Source: Chaetomium olivaceum (taxonomy: Eukaryota; Ascomycota; Sordariomycetes; Sordariales; Chaetomiaceae). From it: 64,000 bases of DNA. The stretch is from positions 1,178,001 to 1,242,000 of the forward strand of contig JAYWVB010000003.1 in the NCBI GenBank assembly GCA_039881045.1. The letters run 5' to 3'. Positions 34,091 to 45,658 of the stretch are shown here, one piece after another. The position numbers and the translations under genes were made by a program. Within the stretch, counting starts at the first letter, position 1. Every line of letters begins with the position of its first letter. The notes under the pieces are model-generated. The model was not told the origin of the DNA. It saw nothing but the letters and a program-made list of their open reading frames with translations, and made no database searches.

Positions 34091-34300
34091 ATGTGCTCCC
34101 GACTTTGCACCATCCCCCTCGCCATAATTTGCTGCCCTTGCCTCCTAATTTGCTGGTGCTGCTGGGACGTAAAAGACCGAAGGCAGGAGAAAAGATGCCT
34201 AAAAGCCCACGCCAGACGAGAACGCGAGCAGCGCGTCAACGAGGGCCTGCTCCCTCCAAGTTTCACGGACGAGGCCCCGCCCCCATATCCGGGCCGATAG
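34091..34300 (+). CDS. small Cys-rich membrane-associated protein, 69 aa
   Basis: Short intronless gene. The N-terminus MCSRLCTIPLAIICCPCLLI is a hydrophobic segment packed with cysteines (nine Cys in the first 24 residues), followed by a basic/charged helix (DRRQEKRCLKAHARREREQR) and a C-terminus with TDEAPPPYPGR. PPPY is the classic ligand of WW domains such as those of Rsp5/Nedd4 ubiquitin ligases. The Cys cluster could be palmitoylated or span the membrane. Support comes from the TATAAATA box 92 bp upstream, a good start context (GCAAACATG) and biased composition unlike random sequence. I do not recognise a named family, and function is unknown. Confidence 0.6.
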   Translation: MCSRLCTIPLAIICCPCLLICWCCWDVKDRRQEKRCLKAHARREREQRVNEGLLPPSFTDEAPPPYPGR

Positions 34301-34894
34301 GTATTGAGACAAGCGCGCGTGACGATTGTTAGCGTCGCCCTACACCAGTTTCTCATGACCGTGTCCGTCGTATCTGAGAGACCTGGGCCTGGCTTGAATG
34401 AATCGATCCTCGCGGATTTGAAGAGGATCGGATTCGGGGTTGAACATCTTGGTGGGAGTTATAGAATGGGGAAGAAGAGCGTTCGTGATGGGTTCACTAT
34501 GACCTGACCTAAGATACGGTTGTTCCATGGCATAGTGCCATAGGATAGGGGATTTCATTTGCGAACTCTGCTCTGGGCCAAGATGGGCGATGATGCATGC
34601 CGAATTGCAGGAAATATAATGATATTTAGGTACATTGGAAGATCTCCGGGCTAACATGTGATATGTAACTTAAAACTAAAACAAAATGCAGTGCCCACAC
34701 TGGCGAACTTAAACACATAACGTAGTAGAATGGAATGTTGTCATGATGAGTCTATTAATAATGCACATAGATAATATAAAATGCCTTACATACCCCAAAC
34801 CGATTCGCCACCCATATGATCTACCCACAAATCTATGAGCCGACATATCCCCATCCCCCAAAACGCCCAGCGATGCATGTATGCAAGCAAGTGT
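34301..34894. other. intergenic, AT-rich
   Basis: About 590 bp, AT-rich around 34600-34800, between the small-protein gene and the end of the phosphate symporter. Nothing further was recognised. Confidence 0.4.
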
Positions 34895-36856
34895 CTACCA
34901 GTGAGGAGTGTTGACAGCGAGGGCCATGAGGCCGCCACCAATGAGACCAGCAATGGGGATGGTCATAACCCAGGAGAAGAAGAGGAGGCCGACACGCTTC
35001 CAGTTGACGGCCTTGAAGGTGCCGTTGCAGAGACCGACGCCGACGGTAGCGCCCGTGATGCACATGGAGGTCGAGACGGGCAGCGCGTACTGCGAGAAGA
35101 TGAGAATGGTGATGGCGGCGCCCATTTCCATGGACGAGCCACGGCTCGGGGAGTGGTAGGTCAGCTTGTTGCCCATGACTGTTGAGACGGTGAGTTAGTA
35201 ACGGTTTCTGGCTACCGAGCAGGACTAGGTAGGGAATCGGCGAACTTACCCCTCATGATGTTGTAACCGTACGTGATGAAACCAATGCAGATGACCGCGG
35301 CGGTGATACCCAGCTGCCACATCGGGACATCGGCCTTGGAGGCGCTAGGCCGGCCCGTGGACCAAGCGGAGTACATACCAGCCCAGACACCGACGGCGTT
35401 ACCGACATCGTTGGCACCGTGGGCAAAGGAAGCGGTGCAGGCGGTGATGACCTGGACGTAGGAGTAGAGATGCTCGACTTCGTTGGGGTACTTCTTGGCG
35501 TGGCTGTAGACGCGGGCCATGCGGCGGCCCTCGGGCGAGTTGTGGGATGCCGACCTGCGCGGTGTGAATGTCGTAGCTCATGCCATAGAAGAGGACAACG
35601 ACGAGCTGGGCCGGGATGCGCTTGACGAGGGCGATCAGGTTGTGGGTCTCGTGGATGGAGCCGGCTTGGAGCCTGTTCTTGTAGAGCGAGCGCATGGCCC
35701 AGCCGAGCGGGCCCCGCTCCTTGCGCAGGTTGGCGTTGTGGCGCTCTTCGGCATCCCGGAGCAGCTGCTGGTACTGTTCGTGCGTGTAGTCGATGGAAGG
35801 AGCGGCGCCCTTCTCGCTATCCGAGGCGGACGAGGAGCCGGCAGGGATGGCCGTGATCTCATCGCTCGCCGGGTTCTTCTTCTCGGAGGGGTCCGAGTCG
35901 GAATCGGTGGACTCCTGGATGACAGCGTAGTCCGGAACCTTAGCCTTGAGGTTCTCGGCGTTGGGAGGGGCAGGACGCTTGAACAGGAGCGGACCCTGGA
36001 GGATCATCCAGAACTTCAAGTTGTGGTCCTTCTTGACGACCTTGGCGTGGACGAAGGGGACAAAGAACAAGGCGGCCAGGAAGCAAAGACCGAAGCCGAC
36101 GCCAAGCGAAACCGAGGCAATGTACCACGCGGGCTTCTTGTCAAGACCCAAGTTCGGCGAGCCCTTGTAGACGACGGAAAGCGTGCAGGACGGTACCGGC
36201 GATGAGGAAAAAGAAAGGCGAGGTGAAGACGGCCCACGGGACGGGATCCCGGCGCATGTGGACCAGCACCTTGATGAGCATGAAGAGGATGGCGCCAAAG
36301 CAAGCGGAGATGAAGGGAGCCATGCAGAGACCGGCGAAGATGGCACCGAGGCCGGAGCCGTTGGACCAACCCCACTTCACCTTGTGGCGCGACGGCGGCG
36401 ACACCAACACCGGCGATGAGAAGACGAGCGAGTAAGTTGAAGAAACGTGGGCGGAGTTGCGCGTGCACCACATAACCCAGATGGCGGCACCGGCAGAGGA
36501 GCAGGCGAAGGCGAGCAGCTGAACGCCGGCGTTTTCGCCAAAGGCTTCGCTGGGGATGATACGTTCTTGATAGTGGAGGCGGTCCTTGCGCCGACGGCGA
36601 GGGCGCCGTCAACTCGAAAATAACACAGAGAACCATGGCCTGTCTGTCACGGAACGCGACGAGACACTGGTAGCCCAGGCGTTGGCGACATCGTCTGTAG
36701 AAAAGCAGGGAGGTCAGACACAATCGGCTCACGGCGGACACTGCGAAACAGGCCGCGTCAGGAAGGGAATGGAGACGTACTGGCACCGTTGTTGAATGCC
36801 TCAAGGAGGGCAAACATGGTGCCAATGGCAAAAACGTAAGTGAAAGCGTCGAGCAT
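34895..36856 (-). CDS. Na+/phosphate symporter, PHO89 / Neurospora pho-4 type (multiple frameshifts)
   Basis: Plasma-membrane high-affinity sodium-coupled phosphate transporter (PiT family). The ATG at 36856 starts MLDAFTYVFAIGTMFALLEA; splicing 36695-36780 completes the NNGANDVANAWATSVSS signature, and the second copy reads ASFAHGANDVGNAVGVWAGM. The duplicated GANDVxNxxG motifs define the family. A central hydrophilic loop separates the halves, and a last intron (35179-35249) precedes VMGNKLTYHSPSRGSSMEMG and the stop at 34895. The frame has to change at about seven places (near 36650, 36607, 36560, 36430, 36390, 36190 and 35555), each by one or two bases, while the residues around each site match the family and no nonsense codon is required. 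That pattern fits consensus indel errors. Confidence 0.87.
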
Positions 36857-38132
36857 GTTGGCGGTGGGCGGTGGGCGACACCAGCTAGAGCGGGAGTCGC
36901 TGTGTCGGCGCTGTGATGGCGCTGGATAGTCTGGTGTGCAGCTGGAACGAGAGAGCTTCCAAGAACAGAGTCGGACTGGAACGGGACTGGGATGGAATTA
37001 ATATATGCCCAGGTGGTTGTTGAATCAGGTAGGTCCATACCGAAGTAGTAGGGGACTGTACATTGGAACTCGGACTGGGCTGGCCAGAGAGTGGTGCCCA
37101 CGCATTCGGTGGCCCCCGGACCCCGGACGGTTCACCAAAAATGGTCATATCGGTCTCGAATTGAGCCAAATCGCCCATTTCACTGTCTCAGCCCCCATCG
37201 CATCCATCACCGAGGCAGCCAGGGGGGAAGGGTGGCGTGCGGGCATGCGGCATGCAAATTGATGCAATGTTGGTCGTGGGGTTGCCAAACCTTGCCTGGG
37301 TTTGGATGCAGGCGTTGCAGCCTATGCAGGTTGGCCGTACCCAAAGAGATCGATCGAAAGGTGAAACGTGCCCTGAGCGCGGCCCGTGATTTGTTACTTG
37401 GAAGTGGCCTAAGCTTTCGAAGCTTTCCAAGCGACTTGAGCAAGCTCTCACTAACACCTCCTTGGTCACCGGCCCGTTTCCTGCCAAGCCCGACTCTGCC
37501 CAATCAGCACACGATCTGCCCACGGACGACGGACCATTTGAGGGTTCTCTCTCTTGGCGTTGCCGCGCCATCGAATGTTTTGCGAGGCAGACCCGTGGAC
37601 CCTGAAGTCGACTGCAGAAGATGTGTGTCTGTACCGGCCTGTTGGATTTCTTGGAATGGCTTGGAAATTGCTTGATCACGCTTGGAATTGCTTGTTCCTC
37701 AGATCTGTCTTGGCCCCAAGCAGACCCGGTAGCAGTTGGCGCATTTTTGAGGGCATCTTCGCGCAGTTGAGGTTGGTTCGAGTTCCATTGCAGTGCGGCA
37801 TACTCCAACCCCTCCGTGAAGAACCAAACTGTACTCGCATGCGTACGTACGTAAAGTACATACATGCAGTTGATCCAATGCCATCTCGCCCTCGCCAATT
37901 TTTCTACCACCAACATGCACGGTTGCGCCGAAAACAACATCACTGGTGAGCCCCGTGCCGAGGCCATGAAACCTCAGGTAAGGCAAGGTATCGGAGCAAG
38001 ACACTGCTGCATCGAAACTTTCGGCCGTGCCGACTGCATCCAGAACCCTCCTCCCGAGTCAATCCTCTTTGCCCCTCCACCCCCACACCCTGTTGGATTC
38101 TAGATTTCGGTTCATATCCCTGCCATCGCAAA

Positions 38133-38138
38133 CACGTG
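38133..38138. promoter_or_regulatory. CACGTG E-box (possible Pho4/NUC-1 site)
   Basis: CACGTGGG, the core bound by yeast Pho4 and Neurospora NUC-1, which induce phosphate permease genes under phosphate starvation. It lies about 1.28 kb upstream of the symporter ATG. The motif also occurs elsewhere in the window (for example near 51295, 51347 and 51956), so chance occurrence is quite possible. Confidence 0.25.
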
Positions 38139-38632
38139 GGCAATCACCCAATCGGCCATTCGTTCTCCTGCTTTGGCTGCGGCCAAGCTGAAAGACGTGA
38201 TCCAGGCGGGAGCCAACTCTTTCCTTTCGGTATCGAACGAATCGGTTGACCGCTTGCGAGAGCGCTTGGCGCAGCCCTTATCAATAATACTGGAGACGCC
38301 CTCCATTTCAGGCTTCGTCATTCCCTCAGACTACCGGATCTTGAGTCCCGAGCCAATCATCCCGAACTTGGTTTCTCGCCCACAAGTCGCCAGTGGCCGT
38401 TTTGCAAAAGTTGAGTTGTACATACATACGCAGATTTGCCATGAAAATTATCGCTCACCGTTTGGAGTACAACAATCACGCGAGATTTGCTCGACAAATG
38501 GGAGCCTGGCAGTAGGGTTCTGAAGTAAAATAGTACATTGGTTCAGGTTCTTATTCTCAACCTCAACATGGGAACTGAAGGCTTTGATCTCAGATCTCTT
38601 AAATATAGCTATAATGCACCCAAGAGATTTCC

Positions 38633-38638
38633 CACGTG
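38633..38638. promoter_or_regulatory. CACGTG E-box, second copy
   Basis: A second CACGTG 500 bp from the first and about 1.78 kb upstream of the symporter. The pairing slightly raises the chance that it is a phosphate-response region; the distance lowers it. Confidence 0.2.
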
Positions 38639-39378
38639 AGCCTGCCGAGGCGCCAAGGGTATGCCAAGCCCTTCCCACTTAGGGCAATAGTGTAACTATT
38701 CCCAAGTACAGATAATCCTACCAAAAGAATTGACCCACCGCCTTCCGGGTTTCAGTGGTTCTGCTTGGCAAAAAAAGGCCCATAGCCACTAACAGTTTAA
38801 CGGGCGGTGAGCTAGCAGTTTTGGCAGGGTCATCTGTACATTCCTTCCACGTTATGTAATTATGATGTCATCCGATACCTCAACCACAGCGGTTTATCTA
38901 GTAGCCTATTCATATTTTTAGCTAAGACAGAGAAAAGTAGTTACATAGCATGAATTGTAGAGTTTGAGGCTACGCTAGGCTGAAGAGTTGCGGCCCATTT
39001 CACTGGTTGGTTGCGCGGGTATCCCTGGCCGCGGGGTTACCGGCCTGCTTCAAAACTTACAACGGCAGGCGCCACCAGATGAGTTGTTGAGCCAATAGGT
39101 GGGTGATAAGGTAAATGGTCGCTCCTTCCTTCAAGGTCTTCGTGGCAGCACCTATACTTCCATTCTTGCCCAGGTAAGCCAAGTTGGCGGCGTGCACACA
39201 CACCGGAGAACATTTAACCTTTCACTCCACATTCGCACAACTTGGGAAATCACCTACCGAAGTCGCAACATTGATCAAGTCCACTCAGCTCTCCATTACC
39301 AACACTACCACCTAAACAATATCTAACTTACCTAACAACACATCCCGCTTTCATTACGTCAGCTACCTAACCAGCACC

Positions 39379-39643
39379 ATGCGCGCCAAAACATTTATCA
39401 CGGCGTTCCTTGCAGCCTTGGCTTCTGCCGCTCCCGAGATGGCGATTGAGAAGATACGGGAGCGTGAGCTCTGTGTAAGTCCCCGCCGACCACTGACTAA
39501 GTTATTGGGCAGCCTTTTCCACCGACATTCTGGAGCAGTATATCATTGATGGAGTTCGGGTTGTTGCTAACTACATCTCAATCTAGATTTGTTCTGAGAT
39601 CGACTGCAAAGGGCCCGTTTGCTGCTACAATGGGACCTGTTAA
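39379..39643 (+). CDS. 50-aa secreted six-cysteine peptide
   Basis: Two-exon gene, too short to show as a long open frame. Exon 1 (39379-39474) encodes a signal peptide, MRAKTFITAFLAALASAA, and a short acidic/basic stretch ending in Cys. The 112-nt intron 39475-39586 has GTAAGT and CTAG ends and a TGCTAACTA branch point. Exon 2 (39587-39643) encodes ICSEIDCKGPVCCYNGTC and a TAA stop. The mature part of about 30 residues has six cysteines in the pattern C-x-C-x4-C-x4-C-C-x4-C, enough for three disulfides. Start context (CAGCACCATG) and a long CT/CA-rich leader support expression. Small secreted Cys-rich peptides of this kind act as effectors or antimicrobial/signalling peptides; the role here is not determinable. 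Confidence 0.75.
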
Positions 39644-40397
39644 GGGGACGACCGAACGACAGCCCCAGCCCCCGGGGACCCGGTTTCGACCGCTATGAAT
39701 CTAGAGAATCCTGTACACTACACGCTTTCTCCGCCTCATCTGCCTCATCGTCCTCTCTGTTAACGATACCCCGCTTCCCCGGTTCAATCAGGCACGGGAC
39801 CTCGTTCTCCCCAGTTATCGTACCCCGCAAAAGTTCGGCCAAGAAGTTAATATGGTACTACCTAGCACTGCCCGTGCTCATTCCGCCAGTCGACTTGTTA
39901 CATGGCAGACCCAATTCTCAGGAAATCGCTTCTGACTATTCCCAAAATTCATATGGTCATCAGTCCTCCCCCACTCCTTGACGGGAACAACGTCAACTTC
40001 ATCGGCTCTTACAACTCAACCAACACTTACCATCCCATGTACCAATCGGCGGCCAGCAAAGCGCCGGCAAATTAAGAAGCATGGATACCTATGCATGGGG
40101 GTGTTTGGCTGGTGGCCTGGATCCATGCCTGAGGCGGTTTTCGTGTTCTTGGTCTGAGGCACTGCCACAATCATGAGTGCAGGGAGCGAGGGAATTAGGT
40201 AGTCATGTGTTTATAAGGCACTGTTCTCAAATCGGGAAAGACGGCTGGCGGGCTTTGCAGAGAGAACAAACTTCACAAAACTTGGACGTAGCTAGAGCAT
40301 TGTCTGCATTGCCTCACACGAGCAAGTTGGCACCATGTCCAGATAATGAAGCTGTCCACATGGTATCTCCCCTCCCCTCCCCTTACACTCTACCTCC
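39644..40397. other. convergent intergenic region
   Basis: About 750 bp between the peptide gene and the end of the Zn2Cys6 regulator. No supported gene. Confidence 0.4.
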
Positions 40398-42155
40398 CTA
40401 CCTATGTTTATCAAACTGCCTTCCAATCTCCAACATACTCTCCGGCCACCAATCCCGGTCCCTATTCCACAAACACCCCTCCCACCCAACACACCGCCTG
40501 AGCGCCACGAACCTCTCCAGCTCCCACGCCCCAATCCCCCCAATCCACCACACATTATCCAACAACATCACCAGTACCAACCAATGCGCAAAGATCTCCA
40601 CCGCTAACTGGTGCGCCACGCTGGGCACCGCCTCTCCCACCCCGTCCCGCATCCCCATCCCCATCCCTACCCCTATCCCCATCCCGAACTCCACCCCCCC
40701 CTCCCGCTCCCCCCGCACCGCCACCATCAGCCCAATCATCTCCTCAATCAGCGCCAGGTACGCCGTCGGCACCTTGTGCACAAAGGACATGATGGTGCGC
40801 CGCGGGAGGTGCGACGGGATCGTCGACGTGATGCTGGCCGTGTACTTGCGCAGCCACGGCGAGATCTCGGCCAGCCGCTCCGCCGCGTCGTCGTCGACGT
40901 GCTGCAGGTCCATGTCCATGCCGACGACGGGGAAGGCGAGCGGGTGGCTGCCGGGGCTTGGCGTGCTGGGTGAGGACTCGGAGGGCGCGTGCGGGTGCGT
41001 GGGTAAGAGCGAGGCCGTGATGATGGTGCTGAGCATGTGCAGCGCGCTGAAGCAGGCTTGGAGCGCGGCCGTGTGCGTGTTGGTGCTCTGGGCGAGCGCG
41101 TGGATCTCGCTGGCTTTTTCTTCGAGTCGGGAGAGGGCGGACCCGACGGTCGCGGCTAGGATGGGGCCGAGCGGGTGGCTTGTGATGGTGAAGGTGCGGG
41201 ATTCCTCGGGCGGGACGCGGGACGATGCTTTGTATTCGTATTGCATTGTTAGGGCGGGGGGCGTGCTGGCTGGGCTGGACTCTTGCGAGTTTTTGAGGAG
41301 ACCTGCATAAGCCAGCCGGACGGCGCGGAAGAGGCTCATCCATTGGGGGTTCCCGGGCATGGTCAAGTCGAACAGCTGTGGGTCTTCGCCGAAGGGGGCT
41401 GTCTTCGCTAACCAGATGCGGGCCGCGTGGCTGGCCGACCCGTACATGCCCATCATGGCTGCGTTGGCAAGGACGTGGTCGTAGTTCTTGGCCTCGTAGA
41501 GCGTTGCCTGAATTTCGTGCAGGGATTCTGCGTGGTACCGCTGTGCTAGCGACAAGAGCTCGATCACTCGGCCGCGGTCCGAGGCTGCTGGGGGGTTCGA
41601 TGTCTGGCTGATGATATCACAGCACTTGCAGGTTGCCGCAAGCGCCAGTACCGACCTCATGAGGGGCTTGCACTGACAGGCTAGATTGGGGATGCCGATC
41701 TGCAGGGTGTACTTGTCATGCTCGCCAACCGTCGGATGTCTGCTGGTGTGCTCGAGGTAGTGTTTAAGCAGCTCAAACTCTGCAGGCGGCAGCGACTGTT
41801 CTAACCAGGAGAAGTCGGGCGCTTCCGTCCAATAGTCGGCGTCCTTTTTCTTGCGATACTGACAACTCAAGTTCATTTTCTCACACCTTGAGCATCTCGG
41901 AGTGCCCTCATCGCACTGCATGCCAAAGCACAAGTCAGCCAGAGGTCCGACTTAAGTTCACCGTAACGCAACAAATACCTTTATTCTGCGCACTTTGCAT
42001 TTCGTGCAGCCGTATCTCGACTTTCTGTGTGGCCTGCGCGTCTTGTGCTGTTGAACTGGCTCACTCCCACTCCTCCCAGAGCCCGCGGTTTCGTGACTCT
42101 CGTCGGCCTCGTCATGGTCCATTTGGCTAAGATAACTTTGAAGAGATCGAGACAT
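40398..42155 (-). CDS. Zn(II)2Cys6 transcription factor
   Basis: 564-aa nuclear DNA-binding regulator. Exon 1 (42155-41979) and exon 2 (41915-40398) are joined across a 63-nt intron that splits the zinc cluster, as is common in this family. The spliced motif is CTKCKVRRIKCDEGTPRCSR followed by CEKMNLSC, i.e. C-x2-C-x6-C-x6-C-x2-C-x6-C, preceded by a basic HRKSRYG stretch. After it comes the fungal regulator C-terminal domain with LEHTSRHPTV, CKPLMRSVLALAATCKCCD and a late DNVWWIGGIGAWEL segment. A Gly/Met repeat (GMGIGVGMGMGM) lies near the C-terminus. The reading frame is intact over 1.7 kb. DNA targets are unknown; neighbours do not form an obvious biosynthetic cluster. Confidence 0.9.
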
Positions 42156-43258
42156 ATTGGTGGATCCACGCTGACATACGCGTCGGCTAGATGGTAGGCG
42201 CCCAGGTAGTCACTGCTGCCTCGGTGATAGTTGTGTTGAACCGGGATGCAGGGGGGTTTTGTGTTTTTTTGCATCTCGAAATCATCACCAATCGGCATGC
42301 CCCATTCGACCAGATTGACACTTAGTCAGCCCCATTTTGCGGCAGAAGGGGTTTTTAAGCACAGCCCAGATTTGCTTTTGAGTCACCATGGCTGTGCCCA
42401 ACCTTGGCGTTGAGCTCCTTAACTGATAAACTCTGTTAGGTTGACCGCCCCTTGAAAGATTAGGTCAGTTAGTAGTGTATGTAACCTCTCGCTAACGGTT
42501 AGCGGCTAACCATGTCGCGAAGGTCACAACCCGCTGGACCCGGGAATGTGGATGCCCCTGTTGCTCAGCCAACGCCAAGAGAGATAATGACAAATGTTAA
42601 GGAAGCTTAAATCGAAGTGCAAGTCGACAGTACAAGCCCTCTGAAGACGGCCCAGTACCACTGTAAGCTGGTTTGGTGGTGGATTTAAGGTGAGGAAGTC
42701 CGGCTTGTATTTCGGTGTTAACGGGGGATATGCAAGTGCGTATTCGCCAAGTGTGCCGCGCTAGCGAATACGCTTCCCCAGTCGGCTGAGACCGCTGAGC
42801 TCGCCTATCCACGGATATCGTCCAACAAGTCGAATTCCAAATACTCAAACCCTAGTAGATTCCCCTTATTCCTAGTCCACGATGTCATCTTACCCATGAG
42901 CCTCCACACAGCGAGTCGGTTGCGGAAGGTTCAAGGCTCCCGCTGGTAGGTACTGATGCTGACAACAAAATGAAAGACTGCCCTCTAGCGAACTGCGGAG
43001 TCCCCGGAACGCCCCATGCAACTCTGCCACCACTCAGTGCCTGCAAGTGTTTTGGCCGTCGACTTGTATACGCGGTGAGGCTGAGTTTGGTGTATCTAGA
43101 TACGCCCCGAGCCCGGGTCTGTTGAATATGAACGCCGTATAAATATTTACCTAGAACCTGCGGGTTTTGGATTCGGGAAGCAGACTGACTTCTAAACCGT
43201 CCTCACCTCCTTGCATCCAGTACTAATATCTATACGCCCTCAATTTAATTGTGTCATC
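42156..43258. promoter_or_regulatory. divergent promoter region, regulator / peroxidase
   Basis: 1.1 kb between outward-facing genes. A TATAAATA at 43138-43145 lies 114 bp before the peroxidase ATG. No coding sequence was supported. Confidence 0.5.
43138..43145 (+). promoter_or_regulatory. TATA box of the peroxidase gene
   Basis: TATAAATA 114 bp upstream of the peroxidase ATG, followed by a pyrimidine-rich leader. Confidence 0.5.
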
Positions 43259-44174
43259 ATGAAGCTGGGTGCAATCGCAAAGGCGGCTCTCTTTGGTCTT
43301 GTAATGGCCGTGGAAGAACCGGAAGGCCATGAGTACCATCGGGATCCGGCCGATAGTCCGTCTTACCACTTCTCGCGCCCTTATTTGTACACCAGCTGAC
43401 CAAACACCACAGATCGATCCCCCTGCCCTGGTCTCAATGTCCTAGCCAACCATGGCTTCCTACCTCGCTCAGGGTTGAACATTGACTTGGCCACGCTCCG
43501 GTACGCCGTCAACGCCGGCTTCAACTACGAGCCCAAGTCCCTCGACGCCGCGTTCAACGCGGCAATCGACTTCAAGCTATCCACCACCGGCAACAGTTCG
43601 ACCTTCCACCTCGCCGACCTGGCCAAGCACGACACCATTGAGATGGACGGCTCGCTCTCGCGCAACGACTTTCTCCTTGGCGACGACCTGACCTTCGACC
43701 CGGCCATCTGGCACACCGTTGCCGTGAACCTCGACCTCTACAACACGGGGCCGACCGAGGCCGACAAATACGTCACCGTGGAGACGGCGGCCAAGGCCCG
43801 CGCAGCACGCGTGAAGGATGCCATGGCGGCCAACAAGAATTTCAACGCCTCCGAGGCCCAGATGCTGGGCAGTCCGGGAACGACCGCGCTCTATCTGACG
43901 ACCCTGTGGGATGATGAGGTTGATGCCGCGCCCAAGGCGTGGATTAAGGCCTTTTTTGGTTAGTTCTACAGTCTCTTGTAACAAGTCGAAGGCGCTTAGA
44001 CGCGAACAGTGCTGACGTTGGATGTGAATAGAGGAAGAACGCATCCCGTACCTTGAGGGCTACGATCCCGCAAATCGTAAGCAAAAGTCGTTCGATGACG
44101 TTACCGTCATGTTTGGCAGGGTAATCGCGGTGAACACTGAGCCTACCAAATGCAAGCGCAAGTTCAGATCGTAA
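43259..44174 (+). CDS. heme-thiolate peroxidase (chloroperoxidase / unspecific peroxygenase, short type)
   Basis: 261-aa heme-thiolate enzyme that uses H2O2 for halogenation or oxygenation of organic substrates. Three exons (introns 43356-43412 and 43959-44031, both in frame). Splicing the first gives DNRSPCPGLNVLANHGFLPR, whose PCP motif supplies the Cys heme ligand. The second conserved block reads DTIEMDGSLSR, where short peroxygenases usually have EHDxSxSR, so His is replaced by Met. The FFEEERIPYLEGY block near the C-terminus is typical. The N-terminus (MKLGAIAKAALFGLVMAV) resembles a signal peptide. Length fits the short (about 26-30 kDa) group. A TATA box lies 114 bp upstream. Frame intact. 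Confidence 0.9.
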
Positions 44175-45658
44175 ACGGTTACGATTTCTGGGCGCGGTTG
44201 TAAGGGAGCGCACATGGCCGGTAAGGCTCAAGGGGTAGGGTGATAGTGTCACGTCGCCAGTTGCGAGGTTGTGTTCCATTCAAGTAGAAATAGTTTTAGA
44301 AACAGGGGTTTATGCATATAGAATCAAGAGGGTCACGGCGCTCTTAGGTTATTCGTGGACGCAAAAGGTACCTCCCTACCTGACCTCGGTAGTATAACTC
44401 CTCGCGAAATGGATGCTACAATTATAACCAAGAAGACCAATCATAGGTATGTCTCTACCCATCTTGTTAGTTGTTATAATACCCCGTTCTCGGTAGCGAG
44501 CATTTATCCTCGTCCCGAGATCCTACCATCTTGCATCCCAGAGTCGGCTGCTGTCGTGCACTCTTACGGGGCAGAGGTTCTTGTTATTTTGGTTAAGGGG
44601 ATACTAGGACGGATCGTTTACATTGAGCTTAATACGAGTAACGAACGAGGAAGCCAAACGTGGAGAGCAATTGTCGAACCCCAGGTATGTCCGTAAGAAC
44701 TTGACACGAGCCGCTCCACGAACACTGCTGTGAAGAACGTTTTCTTTCGACCCTTCTGATATGAGCAAGCCGTATGAGCAGCGGGATCCCTCCTGATTCG
44801 ACATTCATTTGTTGTTGTTTTCCAACGAACCTGAGAGCTGCGAGGGCATGTGATGAGCACGAATGTAAACCGGGTTTCGGATGCGTTGGGCGTGGTCGGA
44901 TGCATTTTGTCCATTCTTCATCGGGATGTGGTCAGAAATGGGCGGGCCGTGCGAGAGGAAACACCCCTGCATCATTCGTTCCGGCACTTTTGCAGGATCG
45001 AGGAATTTTTAGGGAAACTTCCGCTCCAATCAGCGCATCCGGGGCAATGCTGACATCGTCCTGGCGTGGCAAGGATCGACCGGAAGAGCCGCTGTTTTGT
45101 CAGATGGCCAGCGCTGGGCCAGACATTTTCCGGGTTCCCCTGATCCCCATTTGCGACATGGAATCCGCGGGGAACCCAGCTGTCTGAGCGCGGAGCTGGG
45201 CTTGCTGGGTTACGTTGACCGATCTGGTTTCCGGGTGGTTTATGGGGGGTGGGATCAACAACGCTGGTGCGTTTCGGGGAAGATGTGCTGCTGAATCAAC
45301 CACTCTCAGCCAGTTACCAGCTCTCCAGACTTTTTCCATGCTGCATGAAGCCTGGGCAATGCCGAACGAGACTCGCAGAACAGGTCCGAGCACCAGTCCA
45401 AGGGGGACCGGTTGCAACGCCACGCTCCCAATTTGAACAAGCGACGCTGGTGTCGCATGCCACCGTTTCTGCCAAGGTCACACCATCCCTTGACTTTCAC
45501 GTGATTCTGACCTGGCTGTGCATGAACCTTGTGGTGGAAGTGGTGCTTCCCCAGAAACCGGACTTTTGGCGGAGCGTCACCGTTATCAGGCCCATCGGTC
45601 CCGCTTCGCTCGAGGCCGGGCAACCTCCAACATCACGCCCGGGTCCATTTCCGGCTCG
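44175..45658. other. intergenic region
   Basis: 1.5 kb. Several open frames of 60-140 codons overlap on both strands, none with a recognisable motif, signal peptide or splice support. Confidence 0.4.

Larger units (their letters stand above)
36857..39378. other. long intergenic region upstream of the symporter
   Basis: 2.5 kb with no supported gene. The largest open frame (minus, 37188-37967) has shuffled composition and no motif. Two palindromic CACGTG sites occur. Around 38860-38950 the sequence is AT-rich. Confidence 0.4.

Noticed and set aside
35519..36205. 228-codon plus-strand open frame
   Set aside because: It is the antisense shadow of the Na+/phosphate symporter exon; its composition is dictated by the real gene's GC-rich codons.
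37188..37967. 259-codon minus-strand open frame upstream of the symporter
   Set aside because: No signal peptide, domain or splice support, and mixed composition; probably chance in GC-rich DNA.
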